Below are positions 27,341 to 36,586 of a stretch of 64,000 bases of DNA, in pieces. A program made the translations under genes and the position numbers. Under the pieces are notes generated by a model. The model did not search any database, was not told the origin of the DNA, and saw only the letters and a list, made by a program, of their open reading frames with translations. This DNA comes from Cedecea davisae DSM 4568 (lineage in GTDB: Bacteria; Pseudomonadota; Gammaproteobacteria; Enterobacterales; Enterobacteriaceae): positions 2,824,352 through 2,888,351 of the forward strand of contig NZ_KE161030.1 in assembly GCF_000412335.2 (NCBI RefSeq), given 5' to 3'. Each line of letters begins with the position of its first letter. The first letter of the stretch is position 1.

Positions 27341-28791
27341 ACGGACTTTTCGCCTGCTGCAATAAGCGGTTCTTTTGGCGGTCGCGGGTATTTTTTCAAC
27401 CAGCGGCCGCTGACCATTCGCCAGTAGAAGCACGCCCCGCGCACCGCCCAGTCTCCGAACATGCCAAGCCAGACGCCCACCACGCCCATACCCAGCACAA
27501 TGCCGAGCGTATAACCGGCGATTACGCGGCAGCCCCACATCCCGGCCATTGACACCCACATAGCAAAACGTGCGTCTCGCGCGCCCTTCAGCCCGGCGGG
27601 CAGCACCCAGGAAGCGGCCCAGATAGGCATAAACGCGGCGTTCATCCACAGCAGGACTTTAACCACCTCTTTTACGTCATCTTCACTGGTGTAGAACGAA
27701 GCAAAAAGCCCGGCGAACGGCGCGGTTCCCCACGCGATAACCGTTAAACCAAAGGTTGCCAGCCAGAAGGTGTGGCGCAGCTGGCGCTCCGCCTGGCCTA
27801 TTTGCCCCTTCCCTAACCGCCTGCCGACGATGATGGTCGAGGCCGACCCGAGGGCGTTGCCCGGCAGGTTGATAAGCGAGGCAACGGAGAAGGCAATAAA
27901 GTTACCGGCAATCACGTTGGTGCCCATCCCGGCGACGAACATCTGCGTGAGCAGCTTACCGCCGTTAAACAGCACCGACTCCACGCTTGCCGGAATGCCT
28001 ATACCGAGCACTTCCCAGAGAATGCCCCAGTTAAGCGGCGTAAAGTAGCTTTTCAGCGAGATGCGCAGCGCCGGGTTAAAGCCAATCATCAGCACGAAGA
28101 TAATGCCCGCCGCGCCGATATAGCGCGAGATGGTCAGCCCCAGACCCGCGCCAACGAAGCCCAGCCCGCCCCAGCCAAAAATGCCGTAAATCAAAATACT
28201 ACTGATGATGATATTGAGGATGTTCATGCCGCCGTTAATCAGCAGCGGGATTTTGGTGTTCCCTGCCCCGCGCAGTGCACCGCTGCCGATAAGCGCGATG
28301 GCCGCCGCCGGGTAGCTCCAGACCGTGGTTTGCAGGTAAGAAAGCGCCAGGCCTTTTACTTCTGGCGTGGCGTTCCCGGCGATAACATCGATGATGTGTG
28401 TGCCCGCCAGGTGAATGCCTGCCGCCATAATGAACGAGACGATGGTCATTAAAATTAGCGACTGCCTGGCCGCCGCCCTCGCCCGCTCCGGATCGAGCCT
28501 GCCGAAGCTGAACGCCACCACCACCGTGGTGCCGAGATCGATGGCGGCGAAGAACGCCATAATCACCATATTGAAGCTGTCTGCCAGGCCCACGCCCGCC
28601 ATGGCTTCTTTGCCAAGCCAGCTGACGAGGAAGGTGCTGAGCACACCCATCAACAATACGCAGGTATTTTCGAGGAAGATTGGCACGGCCAGGGGCGTTA
28701 TTTCTCGCCAGAACAGCACCCGGTAACTCTTACGTTTGGCGTACCACGGCGTTTTCGCCACGGCCTGGCGAAGGACTGCATGTAAGTTCAA
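27337..28791 (-). CDS. yeeO: MATE-family efflux transporter YeeO
   Basis: 484 residues with 12 predicted membrane helices. The MATE repeats are clear: [25 protein letters not shown] and the second half [26 protein letters not shown]. It matches E. coli YeeO, a flavin (FMN/FAD) exporter that also moves dipeptides, and lies next to tRNA-Asn as in E. coli. The start codon appears to be TTG at 28791. Its stop overlaps the convergent ybdG stop by 4 bases. Confidence 0.9.
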   Translation of the reverse strand: MNLHAVLRQAVAKTPWYAKRKSYRVLFWREITPLAVPIFLENTCVLLMGVLSTFLVSWLGKEAMAGVGLADSFNMVIMAFFAAIDLGTTVVVAFSFGRLDPERARAAARQSLILMTIVSFIMAAGIHLAGTHIIDVIAGNATPEVKGLALSYLQTTVWSYPAAAIALIGSGALRGAGNTKIPLLINGGMNILNIIISSILIYGIFGWGGLGFVGAGLGLTISRYIGAAGIIFVLMIGFNPALRISLKSYFTPLNWGILWEVLGIGIPASVESVLFNGGKLLTQMFVAGMGTNVIAGNFIAFSVASLINLPGNALGSASTIIVGRRLGKGQIGQAERQLRHTFWLATFGLTVIAWGTAPFAGLFASFYTSEDDVKEVVKVLLWMNAAFMPIWAASWVLPAGLKGARDARFAMWVSMAGMWGCRVIAGYTLGIVLGMGVVGVWLGMFGDWAVRGACFYWRMVSGRWLKKYPRPPKEPLIAAGEKSV

Positions 28792-28940
28792 GAAAGGACC
28801 TGCAAGGGAAGATAAAACGGCATTTCAAATAATGGGCGACAAATCGTTATCCTGCAAAGGATTTTTTGTCGCGGATTGCCTGAAAAGGCAACAAGATGTT
28901 GATAGTTTCCGCAAACGCACCGCGCCGGGCGATTTTGCCT

Positions 28941-28968
28941 TTGACAAGCCGGGCGTAATCGCTAAGAT
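28941..28968 (+). promoter_or_regulatory. Sigma-70 promoter of the second tRNA-Asn gene
   Basis: -35 TTGACA (28941-28946) and -10 TAAGAT (28963-28968) with a 16-base spacer lie just upstream of the tRNA at 28985. Confidence 0.75.
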
Positions 28969-28984
28969 ATGCCTCCTAACCGAT

Positions 28985-29060
28985 TCCTCTGTAGTTCAGT
29001 CGGTAGAACGGCGGACTGTTAATCCGTATGTCACTGGTTCGAGTCCAGTCAGAGGAGCCA
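28985..29060 (+). tRNA. asn: tRNA-Asn (anticodon GTT), second copy
   Basis: Same 76-base sequence as the copy at 22739, with anticodon GTT at 29018-29020 and an encoded CCA. The AT-rich DUF3290/DUF421 pair follows it, as expected for a second insertion-prone tRNA site. Confidence 0.98.
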
Positions 29061-29068
29061 TATTCGAG

Positions 29069-29100
29069 AGCCCGCTCAGGGAAACCTGAGCGGGCTTTTT
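29069..29100 (+). terminator. Rho-independent terminator of the second tRNA-Asn
   Basis: Stem AGCCCGCTCAGG / CCTGAGCGGGCT with GAAA loop and TTTTT. Confidence 0.88.
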
Positions 29101-29345
29101 GCTTTTTGTGATTTGATTTGGCTTTTGAGCGGCTGCTTTGAACGAGGAGCGGAGTTTCTAAATACTTACTTACATCGATGTACCTTGAGTCATAGAAAGC
29201 AGGTCACTTCAGTTGGCTTAAAGGATAATGACAAATCTCAGCTGATAACTGATAATTATAGGCTGTTAAGTCACATCAGAACGGAAAATGGCAATGTGTT
29301 ACTATAATAAAAATGGGGTCTTGAGGATTTAGGGATTATAAATAT

Positions 29346-29792
29346 ATGAGATTTTACAGCATAGATTATCTGCAAATACAGTCTAACATCAATGACTATT
29401 TAAAATACATTGTTATATTTAGCACTTTATTTATCCTGATCGTTGTTTTTAGTCTGTATATGCGCCATCGTTTGCAAACTAAATATCGTGATTTAACAAT
29501 CATAGCTTTCTTATTTTTGCTCTTTATTTCTGGCGTTCAGTATACTGATTATACCGATAGCCAAAATATACACTCCCAATCATCACAAATGGTTAACTTT
29601 GTTAGGTTGTTATCACAAGGAAAAGATGTGGATGAGAATGCGATATTTTCCAGTTCAGTACAACTTTCTGATGGCATTATCGTTAAAATTAATGACCTTT
29701 TTTATCGCGTCAACTTAAGCCCGGATCAAAAAACATACAATTTAGTAGAGGTTTCGTTAGTAAACCCAGAAATAGAAATCATAAAAAACTGA
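29346..29792 (+). CDS. DUF3290-family membrane protein
   Basis: 148 residues: two N-terminal membrane helices (YIVIFSTLFILIVVFSLYM and LTIIAFLFLLFISGVQY) and a soluble C-terminal domain. Size, layout and its place immediately before a DUF421 gene match DUF3290 proteins, which are known mostly from Firmicutes as partners of DUF421/YetF. The gene is far more AT-rich than the core genome and sits after a tRNA-Asn, so it is probably acquired. Function unknown; an envelope role is inferred from topology. Confidence 0.75.
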   Translation: MRFYSIDYLQIQSNINDYLKYIVIFSTLFILIVVFSLYMRHRLQTKYRDLTIIAFLFLLFISGVQYTDYTDSQNIHSQSSQMVNFVRLLSQGKDVDENAIFSSSVQLSDGIIVKINDLFYRVNLSPDQKTYNLVEVSLVNPEIEIIKN

Positions 29793-29801
29793 GGTGTGAA
29801 A

Positions 29802-30437
29802 ATGATAATTTATTTACCTATCATTATAAAGTTGGGCCTGGGGATACTGTGTTTAATTGTTCAAATAAATCTTATGGGGAAAGGAAATCTGGCCCCGTCA
29901 TCCGCAATGGATCAGGTTCAAAACTATGTGCTGGGCGGGATTATAGGAGGCGTAATTTACAACGAATCGATAACAGTACTACAATTTGTCCTGGTCTTAA
30001 TTATATGGACTTTTTTGGTATTTGTTCTTAAATTTTTGAAAGAAAACAATCGATTAGTTAAAAGAATAATTGATGGCAAACCTATTACCTTGGTACATAA
30101 TGGCAGCGTTAATGTTAAAGAGTGTTTACGGAATGGTGTTTCTGCAAATGATTTAATGTTCAAATTAAGAGCAAATGGCATTTATGAAATAGAACAACTA
30201 AAACGCGTGGTTCTCGAACAAAATGGGCAGTTAACCATTATACAAAGTGGTGATGAAAATATACGCCATCCAATTATAGTGGACGGTTTAGCCAACCATG
30301 ATCTGCTCGAAATACTTAATAAGGACAGTGAATGGTTAGAAAATGAAGTTACAAAACAAGGCTTCAATAAAACCAGTGAAGTATATTTAGGTGAGTACTT
30401 ATCGGGTAGGATTAATTTATACGGATATGAAAAATAA
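29802..30437 (+). CDS. DUF421 (YetF-like) membrane protein
   Basis: 211 residues from the ATG at 29802, with GAGGTG five bases upstream; a GTG at 29796 is less likely. Membrane helices occupy about residues 5-80. The soluble DUF421 domain follows, with GKPITLVHNGSVNVKECLRNGVSANDLMFKLRANGI and the ending typical of the family. It starts 9 bases after the DUF3290 gene stop, so the two form an operon. AT-rich and probably horizontally acquired. YetF proteins have been linked to envelope and spore functions in Bacillus; the role in an enterobacterium is unknown. Confidence 0.78.
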   Translation: MIIYLPIIIKLGLGILCLIVQINLMGKGNLAPSSAMDQVQNYVLGGIIGGVIYNESITVLQFVLVLIIWTFLVFVLKFLKENNRLVKRIIDGKPITLVHNGSVNVKECLRNGVSANDLMFKLRANGIYEIEQLKRVVLEQNGQLTIIQSGDENIRHPIIVDGLANHDLLEILNKDSEWLENEVTKQGFNKTSEVYLGEYLSGRINLYGYEK

Positions 30438-30714
30438 CATCCAAAATTAACGCCTTTATTATCAGGAGGCAGCCATTTCAGGTGTGCCTCTGCCTGAAAA
30501 CACTAACATAAACGTCTGCTCCTGGCGCATAGCAGCTGCTCAAAACGCAGCCCCCCCCTAAATCAGGTAGGCATATATCTAATACCGTCCCTCCAAATTC
30601 CATTTTCCACCTCATTATCCCGTTTTGGGATAATTTCAAAGCCAGGAGATAGTCGAGTCTGGAGAAAGCAGGTAACGGCTTTCATTGACTCACCTGAGTA
30701 TCAGGATGGATAAA

Positions 30715-30948
30715 ATGGATAAGTTGAGAGAAGAAAATGACTGGCATCCGGCGGATATCCTTGCGGCATTGAAGAAGAAAGGAACGTCTCTGGCGGCTGT
30801 ATCACGTAAAGCAGGGCTGGCGTCTTCTACGCTGGCAAATGCGTTAACGCGCCACTGGCCGAAAGGGGAAAGACTGATTGCCGAAGAAATTGGCGTTGCG
30901 CCTGAGCAAATCTGGCCTTCTCGCCAGCGTCAGGTTAAGGAGCAGTAA
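30715..30948 (+). CDS. Ner/Nlp-like DNA-binding transcriptional regulator
   Basis: 77 residues from the ATG at 30715, with AGGATGG 8 bases before it; earlier in-frame starts lack a good site. The DWHPADILAALKKKGTSLAAVSRKAGLASSTLANALTRHWPKGERLIAEEIGVAPEQIWPSR stretch is the winged HTH of Mu Ner and of the enterobacterial Nlp/SfsB family. These are small phage-derived regulators. It stands alone between the DUF421 gene and the convergent AlkD-like gene. Confidence 0.85.
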   Translation: MDKLREENDWHPADILAALKKKGTSLAAVSRKAGLASSTLANALTRHWPKGERLIAEEIGVAPEQIWPSRQRQVKEQ

Positions 30949-30985
30949 AATCATCGCCACCGGTATTGCCGGTGGCGAGAATCAC

Positions 30986-32110
30986 CTACATCCCCAGCTC
31001 CCACTCCACTCCCCCAAGCACCTTGCCGTTAACCTGGATCTCGATAAACTGCGCGCCCGCGTAATACTGGCGGGTGGTGATTTTCTTTACCGCGTGCTTT
31101 TTCTCGATGGTTACCGTGCCGTTAGCCGGGAGTTCAAACGCGCGGAGCTTGAAGACTTTGGGCGCGGTTTTGTTGTTGGCTTTCATAAAGTGAATGATGT
31201 AGTCCACCACAATGTTTTGCGGGGCGGAGCTGGTCGAGCGAAGGCTGACTTTAAATTCCAGGCTTTCACCTAACAGGATCTGCTTTTGTTTCAGGGCAAA
31301 CGCATCAAGCGCTACATCCGCACCGTGCTGTACGCCAATAAGCGCCAGCGCGTCCGGGTGGCCGTTTTTAATTAAGGTGCGCAGCGCGTGGCGGGTTATC
31401 CAGGCCACCTTTTTCACATCGTCATTTCTGGCCTGCTGCTGCCAGCTTTGTAATAGCTCAATAACGTAGTCCGGGTGGTCTTTGGTGATGTCGTTCAGGT
31501 GGTTCGCCACGCTTTTTCTGACGAACAGCTCCGGGTCGAATTTCAGCGCCTCTAATATCTCTCTTGTCCCGGAGGGGTCGGTAATAAACATGTGCAGCTT
31601 TTCGCCCCACGGCACGCGCGGGCGTGTGCCTTCAGATGCCCAGCGGCGAATATCCACGTTGTCATCCTGGGCGCATTGCAGCAGAAAACGCATTGTTTCG
31701 GCGGGATTGGTTTTGATAAAGGGGCGCACCGCCCATTCAGAGGTAAAACAGGTGGTGACGACCTTCAGGGCATTCAGAGAAATCTCGCGGTGCTCAAGGC
31801 CGTAAACCTGAATAAATTCGGCAAAGGGCCAGACGGCAAACCCGCGCAAATTGTTCTCTTTAAGCACGGAGACAACCACGGCCAGCGCCTCCGGGTATTC
31901 CCGGGGCAGCTCCGCAGCCAGCGCGTCCCGAATAACCCGGACTCTGGCCTTCATTTCTAACTTATCCAACTGGGCGTTTTGATCCAGAAAGGCACGCGTA
32001 TTGAATGGCGGATAATACCGCGCAACGGAGCTTGCCATCTCCTGCAAAAGAGCAGGATTAAATGCATGCTTAAACGCGTTTTCGTTCTGGTTATCTACAG
32101 AGCTACCCAT
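30986..32110 (-). CDS. DNA alkylation repair protein, AlkD-like HEAT-repeat family
   Basis: 374 residues built largely of HEAT-like helical repeats (RGFAVWPFAEFIQVYGL, SEWAVRPFIKTNPAETMRFLLQCAQDDNVDIRRWASEGTRPRVPW, FVRKSVANHLNDITKDHPDYVIELL). RRWASEGTRPR and the RKSVANHLND block are the signature of the DNA alkylation repair family, whose AlkC/AlkD members excise alkylated purines without base flipping. A C-terminal beta-rich domain follows (about 260-374). No ada/alk genes are nearby. Confidence 0.85.
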   Translation of the reverse strand: MGSSVDNQNENAFKHAFNPALLQEMASSVARYYPPFNTRAFLDQNAQLDKLEMKARVRVIRDALAAELPREYPEALAVVVSVLKENNLRGFAVWPFAEFIQVYGLEHREISLNALKVVTTCFTSEWAVRPFIKTNPAETMRFLLQCAQDDNVDIRRWASEGTRPRVPWGEKLHMFITDPSGTREILEALKFDPELFVRKSVANHLNDITKDHPDYVIELLQSWQQQARNDDVKKVAWITRHALRTLIKNGHPDALALIGVQHGADVALDAFALKQKQILLGESLEFKVSLRSTSSAPQNIVVDYIIHFMKANNKTAPKVFKLRAFELPANGTVTIEKKHAVKKITTRQYYAGAQFIEIQVNGKVLGGVEWELGM

Positions 32111-32257
32111 TTAACTACCTTATTCACCCGTTAAGTATCACGGGAGTTTATCACTGTTTCTGCCGGGTCAACCTGCGATCTCGCCGTGCCAAATATCTTC
32201 TTTTCATCAGCGCTGCGGGCTATAAACTTGAAGATCAATGCGTATCCGACATTGTAT

Positions 32258-33205
32258 TCATGGCCTACGCCTTAATTCCTGCGTCTTCGCCAACTCAACT
32301 CCAGATACAGCAGAAATAGCTTCAAGGTGCGATCTCAATCTTTTAAGGCGGTAAGCATAGCTGCCGTTGGATTCGTGAAGCCTCCTGGGGTGAAGCTGCC
32401 GGAGCATCGCCTCCCGGCCATCGTGCTCCTCCCTTACCGTGCGGATTAACCGATGTATTGTGCCCAGCGTCATTCCGGTCACCGCTGAAATCGCCTCAAC
32501 ATCCGCACTGATTGTCACAAGGCGTCGGACATAATCAGCGTGTTTTTCATCAAAACATTGAGGATAGGTCCGGCACAGCCTCTCCGCCCTGCCATCCCGC
32601 TCTGCTGCGGCCACACGTTCGAGTTGCTTTACATGCGCCAGAGACAGCCCGGATGCGGCCGAGATAGCCTCAATGTCTTCATTAAACAGAACGAGACGCC
32701 GGGCATAATCTCCGCCGGTTTCGTTTTCCTCTCGCGGGAGAGCCTGCCGCAGGCTCTCCGCCCGGCCGTCTGCTTCTGATGCTTCGGTGCGAAAGAGGGT
32801 ATTGGGTTTCAGCGAATCAGACCCATAGCTATCTTCAGAAGGAGACAATGGCCCCAGAAAAGCTGCATATGCGGCACCCAAAATATTGCGGATTCTGCTT
32901 TCATCGACCCCGGTGCTTTGCGCAAGCACGCTTGCCGACGGGCATTTGTCCATACCCGAAACCAGCTGGCGCAACTGCCCCGCAAAGATATCTTCCCCCA
33001 CCTGCATACCCGGCGGAGGGGGGGTAAGGTAGAGAGGTTTAACTGTGGCTTGCATGAGATGCGATAAAGGCTGCATATTTTGCGCGGTATTTCTTACGCC
33101 GCTTAAAGTCTGCAATGAGGGTAAGGCGGGGTGTGCCTCGGCGACGGGTAAAGGTGCCCAGTGAGAACAACCGGGCGTGGCCATATTGTTGATTCTGTTA
33201 TCCAT
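32258..33205 (-). CDS. Novel protein with three 58-residue tandem repeats
   Basis: 315 residues of no recognised family. Residues about 143-315 consist of three gap-free repeats of 58, 58 and 56 residues. Each begins DGR(A/E)..L, continues P...E...YxxRL, then EAISAxSGxxLxxxxxLxR, resembling a helix-turn-helix-like element. A degenerate fourth copy lies near residues 95-125 (ASVLAQSTGVDESRIRNIL). The N-terminal part is Pro-rich. AAGGAG 9 bases before the ATG supports the start. No signal peptide. Because the repeats are helical and the protein is accessory, an effector- or DNA-binding-type role could be considered, but nothing proves it. Confidence 0.65.
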   Translation of the reverse strand: MDNRINNMATPGCSHWAPLPVAEAHPALPSLQTLSGVRNTAQNMQPLSHLMQATVKPLYLTPPPPGMQVGEDIFAGQLRQLVSGMDKCPSASVLAQSTGVDESRIRNILGAAYAAFLGPLSPSEDSYGSDSLKPNTLFRTEASEADGRAESLRQALPREENETGGDYARRLVLFNEDIEAISAASGLSLAHVKQLERVAAAERDGRAERLCRTYPQCFDEKHADYVRRLVTISADVEAISAVTGMTLGTIHRLIRTVREEHDGREAMLRQLHPRRLHESNGSYAYRLKRLRSHLEAISAVSGVELAKTQELRRRP

Positions 33206-33331
33206 GGTGGTTTAACTCCTTTTCGCTGGAAAAGGAATTGAATACAGAATGGCTGACTACCTTACTATAATAAACCGGTCATATATCGAACAATCATTCG
33301 ATATATTCAGCGATTAATTATTTTAATACCG

Positions 33332-34000
33332 CTAAGCAATCCGCCCTGGATTAGCGAGCACTATGCGGAATTTCTCTACATCACAAATCACATATTCATG
33401 TGCGACTTTCTGAATGTATTTTTCTTCTATCAGCTGATTAATCACCCGGCGGTAAGTTCTTTCCGAGCAGCCAAAGCGCTCCGCTTCACGGGATACCTGG
33501 GAGAAATCCACTAACGGTTTTTGCTGCTGATAGCGTTCATAAAGGTCAGCAAGAATGTTCAATACCAGCGGCTGGAGGAAGCGCTCCATGGTTTTTGCCA
33601 TCCCGCGCTGATAGCTGGTAGAAAGTAGCTGGCTCAGCCAGACACCCACTTCGGCATGCCCGGTGAGCAGCGTGTCCATCATCGCCAGCGGGATGACTTT
33701 TACCGTCATGGTGTCGTGGGCAACGACCGAGAACTGGCTTGGAGTGTGGGTCAGGTATTCAATTTCGCCGATGATGGTGTCGCTGACGAAGCGCTGCCCC
33801 AGGCTGAAGGTTTTACCGTTTTCCGCGCTGTAGTGCATGGTGTATTCGCCGAGCGTTATCCAGTACAGCGCTTTGATCTCTTCGCCCTGGCGCAGAATAA
33901 ACTCACCGGGGCCGATCTCTTTATTCTTTAGCGGCGCGGCGAGCACGGCATCACGCAGGAGCTGATGCCCGCGCTGAGCGAATTGCTGAATAATATTCAT
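33332..34000 (-). CDS. Crp/Fnr-type cyclic-nucleotide-binding-like regulator (YeiL-like)
   Basis: 222 residues from the ATG at 34000 with GGAGAG upstream. An N-terminal cNMP-binding-like beta roll (GEFILRQGEEIKALYWITLGEYTMHY, IIGEIEYLTH) is followed by a long helix and a C-terminal winged HTH (DFSQVSREAERFGCSERTYRRVINQLIEEKYIQKV). It is divergent from the phosphorylase/permease pair and most likely controls it. Residues that bind cAMP in Crp are not obviously kept, so the ligand is open. Confidence 0.85.
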   Translation of the reverse strand: MNIIQQFAQRGHQLLRDAVLAAPLKNKEIGPGEFILRQGEEIKALYWITLGEYTMHYSAENGKTFSLGQRFVSDTIIGEIEYLTHTPSQFSVVAHDTMTVKVIPLAMMDTLLTGHAEVGVWLSQLLSTSYQRGMAKTMERFLQPLVLNILADLYERYQQQKPLVDFSQVSREAERFGCSERTYRRVINQLIEEKYIQKVAHEYVICDVEKFRIVLANPGRIA

Positions 34001-34319
34001 AGTGTTGTCGCTCTCCGCTGCGCCGTATGTGGGCACTCAGCCAGGGTAAATAGTCGATTTTTCTTGCCTGGTTCTCCAGCCATCCGGGGCGAAAAGGCGC
34101 ACGAGATTAACTATCACTCTGCGGTATTGTCAATACTCCGCATTTTTCTTCACTCCGCCCAGGCCAGCACTGCCGCTATTCACCCGGATTTATCGCTCAC
34201 CCGTTTAGCGGGGAAAAATCAAAACTGTGATCGCCGTCAGCCTGGCCGGACATTTGCCTTTTTCTGCAAGCAAACGGCTTTCTATCGTAGTGGCCTGAAC
34301 CAGACCAGGAGATCGCCAG
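34001..34319. promoter_or_regulatory. Divergent regulator/phosphorylase intergenic region
   Basis: 319 bases between two divergent genes. They should hold both promoters and the operator of the Crp-like regulator. No clear Crp or Fnr palindrome was identified by eye. Confidence 0.5.
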
Positions 34320-35030
34320 ATGACACCACATATTAATGCCAACCCGGGCGACTTCGCCGAAACCGTGATCATGCCGGGCGATCCGCTGCGCGCGCAGTAC
34401 ATCGCGCAAACCTACTTAACTGACGCCATACGCGTGTGTGATACCCGCAATATGTTCGGCTTTACCGGCAACTACAAAGGCAAGCGTATTTCCGTGATGG
34501 CGCACGGCATGGGCATTCCGTCGGTCTCTATTTACGCTCACGAACTGATCAATGAGTTTAGCGTTAAACGCCTTATCCGCATCGGCACCTGCGGAGCTGT
34601 CGACGAAAGCGTGGATATGCGCAACGTGATTGTCGCCACCGGGGCAGGCACCTCCTCTTCCGTTAACCGCGACCGCTTCGGCGGCTACGACTACGCGGCA
34701 GTGCCGGACTTTGACCTGCTCCGCCGCTGCTGGACAGTAGCCGAAAAACACAATATCCCGACCCAGTTCGGCAACACCTTTACCAACGACCTGCTGTACG
34801 ACAAACCCGAAGGCATGCTTCCCGCCCTCAAAAAAATGAACATTCTTGCGGTGGAGATGGAGACCTCGGCGCTTTTTACTATCGCCGCGCAGTACCGCGC
34901 CCAGGCCCTGAGCCTGCTGACAGCCTGTGTAAACAGCGTTAGCGGCGAAGAGCCAACGGCAGAAGAACTACAAAGCACGTTAGACAACATGATTGAGCTC
35001 GCTTTAGAAACCGCAATTTTCTGCGATTGA
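34320..35030 (+). CDS. DeoD-like nucleoside phosphorylase with altered active site
   Basis: 236 residues, aligned almost end to end with E. coli DeoD (239). The phosphate and ribose sites are kept: VIMPGDPLRAQYIAQT, GHGMGIPS-like HGMGIPSVSIYAHEL, RIGTCGAV and VEMETSALF. In an ungapped alignment the catalytic Ser-Asp-His (TVSDH in DeoD, Asp204) reads TACVN here, so the Asp is missing and VNS resembles the VNR motif of uridine phosphorylase. It probably is a nucleoside phosphorylase of changed specificity. AGGAG precedes the ATG. An NCS1 permease follows. Confidence 0.82.
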   Translation: MTPHINANPGDFAETVIMPGDPLRAQYIAQTYLTDAIRVCDTRNMFGFTGNYKGKRISVMAHGMGIPSVSIYAHELINEFSVKRLIRIGTCGAVDESVDMRNVIVATGAGTSSSVNRDRFGGYDYAAVPDFDLLRRCWTVAEKHNIPTQFGNTFTNDLLYDKPEGMLPALKKMNILAVEMETSALFTIAAQYRAQALSLLTACVNSVSGEEPTAEELQSTLDNMIELALETAIFCD

Positions 35031-35052
35031 TTTCTCCCATAAGGGTTCTCCG

Positions 35053-36579
35053 ATGACAAACTCTACACAACAGCCTGCCTCTGGCGGTATGAAAGTTGAA
35101 TCAAACGGCGTTAATGCCGTGCCCGAAGCGGAACGTTACGGCAAACCTTCGGGCCTGTTCCCGATTTGGTTTTCCTGGAACGTTTCTATTCTGGGCATGA
35201 CTTACGGCATTTACGTTTACTCCCTCGGCCTTAGCGTCTGGCAGTCTATTAGCGCCGGTATCGTCGGCTACCTGCTCTCCTGCATGCTGGTTGGCGTGCT
35301 GGCGGTCGGCGGCCCAAGAACCGGCCTGCCAACGCTGACCCAGACCCGCTTTAGCTTTGGCTACCACGGCAATAAATTCCCGACTCTGTTCGCCTACATC
35401 TCGAATATGGGCTGGAAGATAACCATTATTACCCTCGCCTCTTCCACCGGCGCGGCGCTGTTTGCCAAACTCTGGCCTGCGGCCTTTGCGCTGGCGGACG
35501 GTAAACCGACGCTGGTATGTGTTCTGGGCTGGTTTATCGTCAGCCTGGCGCTCACCATGTCGGTCGCGATTTATGGCCACCAGCTAATCATGAAGGTGGA
35601 AAAATACATCGCCTGGCTGACCGGGTTTATGAGCATCATTTTTATCTTCCTGATGCTGCCGCATATTCACTGGGACAAGCTGGGCCAGAGCGCGGTACAC
35701 GGCAACCTGCTGACCTGGATTGGCGGCATGGTTATGGCGATGACGATGGTCGGCCTGGGCTTCCTTAACTACGGCGGCGACTTCGCCCGCTATCTGCCAA
35801 AGAAAACTCAGGCTTCGAAGGTGATTTTCTGGACCACGACGGGGATTTCACTCCCGGTTAGCGTGCTGCTGGTGCTGGGTGCATTCCTGGTCGACAGTAA
35901 CCCGGAGCTGGGCGCGGCGGCGGCGCAGTCGCCTATTGCCTCGCTGACTAACCTGCTGCCATTCTGGTTCTACGTGCCGTTTTCCATCGTGATTATCGTT
36001 TCCCTGCTGGCCGCCGCCATTACCGGGGTTTACAGTTCCGGGCTGGCTTTGCTGGCGCTCGGCATTCCCGCCAGCCGCGCCACAACTACCACGCTTAACG
36101 CGGCAATCATCGGCTTCGGCGCATTTTACCTGATGTTTATTTCCGACTCGTTCCTGGCAACGTTCCAGTCGTTCCTGGCCTCTATTTCGGTGGTTATCGG
36201 CTCCGCAGGCGCTATTCAGCTTATCGACTTCATACGCCAGAAACGCCTGGGCTGGGATGTGACAATGGCTAATAAAGCTGGTTTCGGCGGCAGAGATGGC
36301 CGCTGGACGGCGCTGCTGGCGCTGGGCATTGCCACCGTTGTTGGCCTGGGCTCGATTACCTCCGGCGACCCGTACATCGCGCATATCGTAGGGTTCCTGT
36401 TGACGGACGAAACCCGCCACAGCGTCTTTGCCACGGCTAACCTCGGCGTAATTGTCTCGATGCTGACGGGCGGCGTGATTTACTCTCTGCTGACCTTCGG
36501 CCTGAAGATTGAACTGCCGGGGATCTCATCTGCGCAGGCAGCATCTGCTCGCCCCGCTAAAGCACAAAAAGCGATTTAA
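35053..36579 (+). CDS. NCS1-family purine/pyrimidine permease (CodB-like)
   Basis: 508 residues with about 12 membrane helices in the inner membrane. The NCS1 pattern is clear: WFSWNVSILGMTYGIYVYSLGLSVWQSISAGIVGYLLS and GGPRTGLPTLTQTRFSFGYHGNKFPTLFAYISNMGWKITI. The family imports cytosine, uracil, allantoin or purines with Na+ or H+. It is 22 bases after the phosphorylase, so the pair presumably imports and salvages one base or nucleoside under the divergent Crp-like regulator. The C-terminus ends in an Ala-rich tail. Confidence 0.86.
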   Translation: MTNSTQQPASGGMKVESNGVNAVPEAERYGKPSGLFPIWFSWNVSILGMTYGIYVYSLGLSVWQSISAGIVGYLLSCMLVGVLAVGGPRTGLPTLTQTRFSFGYHGNKFPTLFAYISNMGWKITIITLASSTGAALFAKLWPAAFALADGKPTLVCVLGWFIVSLALTMSVAIYGHQLIMKVEKYIAWLTGFMSIIFIFLMLPHIHWDKLGQSAVHGNLLTWIGGMVMAMTMVGLGFLNYGGDFARYLPKKTQASKVIFWTTTGISLPVSVLLVLGAFLVDSNPELGAAAAQSPIASLTNLLPFWFYVPFSIVIIVSLLAAAITGVYSSGLALLALGIPASRATTTTLNAAIIGFGAFYLMFISDSFLATFQSFLASISVVIGSAGAIQLIDFIRQKRLGWDVTMANKAGFGGRDGRWTALLALGIATVVGLGSITSGDPYIAHIVGFLLTDETRHSVFATANLGVIVSMLTGGVIYSLLTFGLKIELPGISSAQAASARPAKAQKAI

Positions 36580-36586
36580 CCTCTAA

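Noticed and set aside
30438..30714. A second island attachment repeat after the DUF421 gene
   Set aside because: No copy of CCAGTCAGAGGAGCCA was found there; the region only has a C-run and short hairpins.
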